DNA of 64,000 nucleotides from Cercis canadensis (Eukaryota > Streptophyta > Magnoliopsida > Fabales > Fabaceae). Below the pieces are notes generated by a model. It was given only the letters and a program-made list of their open reading frames with translations, had not been told where the DNA came from and ran no database searches. Every line of letters starts with the position of its first letter. Positions within the stretch are counted from its first letter, which is position 1. Shown piece by piece: positions 62,780-64,000 of the stretch. The stretch is from positions 258,264-322,263 of the forward strand of contig QAOA01000553.1 of NCBI GenBank assembly GCA_003255065.1. Reading direction: 5' to 3'. A program made the position numbers and the translations under genes.

Positions 62780-64000
62780 AGTTTTGGATTTGGTGGGAAG
62801 AAATCTCCTCCATTCCTTAGTAGTGGGAGTGTGGGACCCCCCAAAAAAATATTTAATTTCAACTTATATCCCTAATGCAAAAATTTGTACTCCAATATCT
62901 GGAAAAAATTTCTTAGATAGCGGTAGAATCTTGACAAGCTTAAATAAAATTATTGTATCTTTATTTTCAAGCCAAAATCTTAAGATTAATTTAGGTGGCA
63001 TTTGAATGTATTATAAGTGTACTAAAAAAAAAGAATGTAATGAATAATTACATATAAATGAATATATGAACATTTATCTTTTTATTTTACTTCAAACATT
63101 TTTCTACTCGTATTCAAATTATAAAATAAGTAGTAAGGATTATATCATTTACTCTAATTTAAAATAAGAATATTAAAAACATTATCTTAAATATAAAATA
63201 TCAAAAAGAATTTTTTTTGGAAGGTTACTAAGTTATCAACTTAATTATCGAATGAAATTGAACTATTCTGATTAGATATTATTTTTTTAGAGGTTTCTGC
63301 ATGAAGGGACCACCGTCCTAAGGCCGATGGGAGCTGTTGTCTGCGAAAGTGACATGATATGATAAGGTTGTTTGATGGTTAAAGGTAGCACCAAAAGGAG
63401 CACTTGTATCCATTAAAGCCACAACGAAAAGAAATTGAAATGTAATATAATATAATAGGACGAGATAGAAATTTGTGGGTATTGAAGGAAGTTGGTATTA
63501 ATGTAAGATAAAATAAGGTGCAATTGCAAAGCTGAATCTTGTGAGTGAATTCTGAGGCCATTCGCCTATTTCTTGATGGGACCACGTCTATATCCTACCA
63601 TGTGCTTGTGTTTGGGTAGGTAGGCACTACGAACTGGCCATTCATATTATGGACAAGTAATGCAGTTTGTTTAAGCCCATCATTCTTGACTTTGAAAAAA
63701 AAGGATGTCACCATTTCTTTTTGTAATAGAATGGTAATTTCGCCCATGTCTCATTAAGGATATAAGATACAAATTCAAAGGAAGTAGAGAGAGAGTAGAT
63801 CCAAGAAGAAGGAAAAGCGATTACTAAAGGAAATAACTAATCCAACCAAGTTATTTCACGTAAATCAAGAGAAAGTGATAAAAGATTTTGCAATTTTGCT
63901 CCCATTGATGGCTCTTTGATAAGAATATAAAAATTTAAAAATAATTTTATATATTTATTATATTTTTTAATTTATTTATCTTAATATTAAACTTTAAAAA
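62780..64000. other. Downstream spacer to the window end
   Basis: 3'UTR of the TrpB-like gene, then A/T-rich DNA. Apart from the relic at 63549-63602, no gene is visible. Confidence 0.4.
63549..63602 (+). pseudogene. Short relic resembling exon 3 of the TrpB-like gene
   Basis: TCTGAGGCCATTCG (63551-63564) matches TCGGAGGCCATTCG of exon 3. CTATTTCTTGATGGG then matches CTATTTCTTGACGGG, and the next 24 bases (GGACC..CCATG) match at about 75%. Translated pieces are SEAIR and YFLMGPRLYPTM against [16 protein letters not shown] in the gene. The order is kept with internal deletions. This could be the last trace of a second tandem copy. Only ~50 bases are involved, so chance is not excluded. Confidence 0.4.

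Overview
This window is nuclear DNA of a flowering plant, almost certainly a eudicot. Protein-coding genes have GT-AG introns, A/T-rich intergenic DNA, TATA boxes and plant-only families (XTH, pectin methylesterase with PMEI pro-domain, COBRA-like, ROP-interactive CRIB protein, HD-ZIP IV, nsLTP, THI1). The species cannot be fixed from sequence alone; a woody rosid is a guess. It is a draft assembly: there is one 725-base N gap, and single Ns sit in homopolymers or between near-identical repeats.

Layout. 1-4.6 kb: an unrecognised left-end ORF, a 0.55-kb foldback element, then a six-repeat polyubiquitin gene with a leader intron. 4.6-11.2 kb: a tandem lipid-transfer-protein (LTP) array on the minus strand with two intact genes and one relic lacking its main exon. 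11.9-12.6 kb: a one-repeat R3-MYB. 13.7-15.8 kb: CRIPT (minus). 17.9-19.2 kb: an XTH8-like xyloglucan enzyme (minus). 20.5 kb: tRNA-Leu(UAG). 21.5-22.6 kb: THI1. 23.8-25.6 kb: an intronless P-class PPR gene. 26.2-27.3 kb: OST3/OST6. 30.3-30.8 kb: NTF2. 33.8-36.2 kb: type-I pectin methylesterase. 38.7-40.9 kb: a RIC10/RIC11-like CRIB protein. 42.8-45.1 kb: a COBL7-like GPI-anchored protein, with its first exon corrupted by an assembly duplication. 45.4-46.0 kb: a LEA_2 membrane protein. 51.6-55.2 kb: an ATML1/PDF2-like HD-ZIP IV regulator. 60.6-62.8 kb: a divergent tryptophan-synthase-beta paralogue, followed by a short exon-3-like relic.

The genes are not an operon or cluster with one task. 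Themes recur: cell wall and surface (XTH, PME, COBL, LTP) and epidermal or polarity regulators (R3-MYB, RIC, ATML1/PDF2-like). Neighbour relations match what I recall of Arabidopsis: RIC next to ATML1/PDF2, and XTH8, OST3, NTF2-like and PME close together.

The most unusual item is the TrpB-like enzyme. It keeps the PLP lysine, but the position of the catalytic glutamate of TrpB (Glu109 in the bacterial enzyme) is alanine, at exactly the conserved spacing. It may therefore catalyse something other than normal tryptophan synthesis. Other points of interest are the LTP array and relic, upstream ORFs and a 3'UTR intron in the HD-ZIP IV gene, an intact SINE with 17-bp target duplications, a 180-bp MULE-type MITE with 9-bp duplications, and assembly-made duplications that break gene models.
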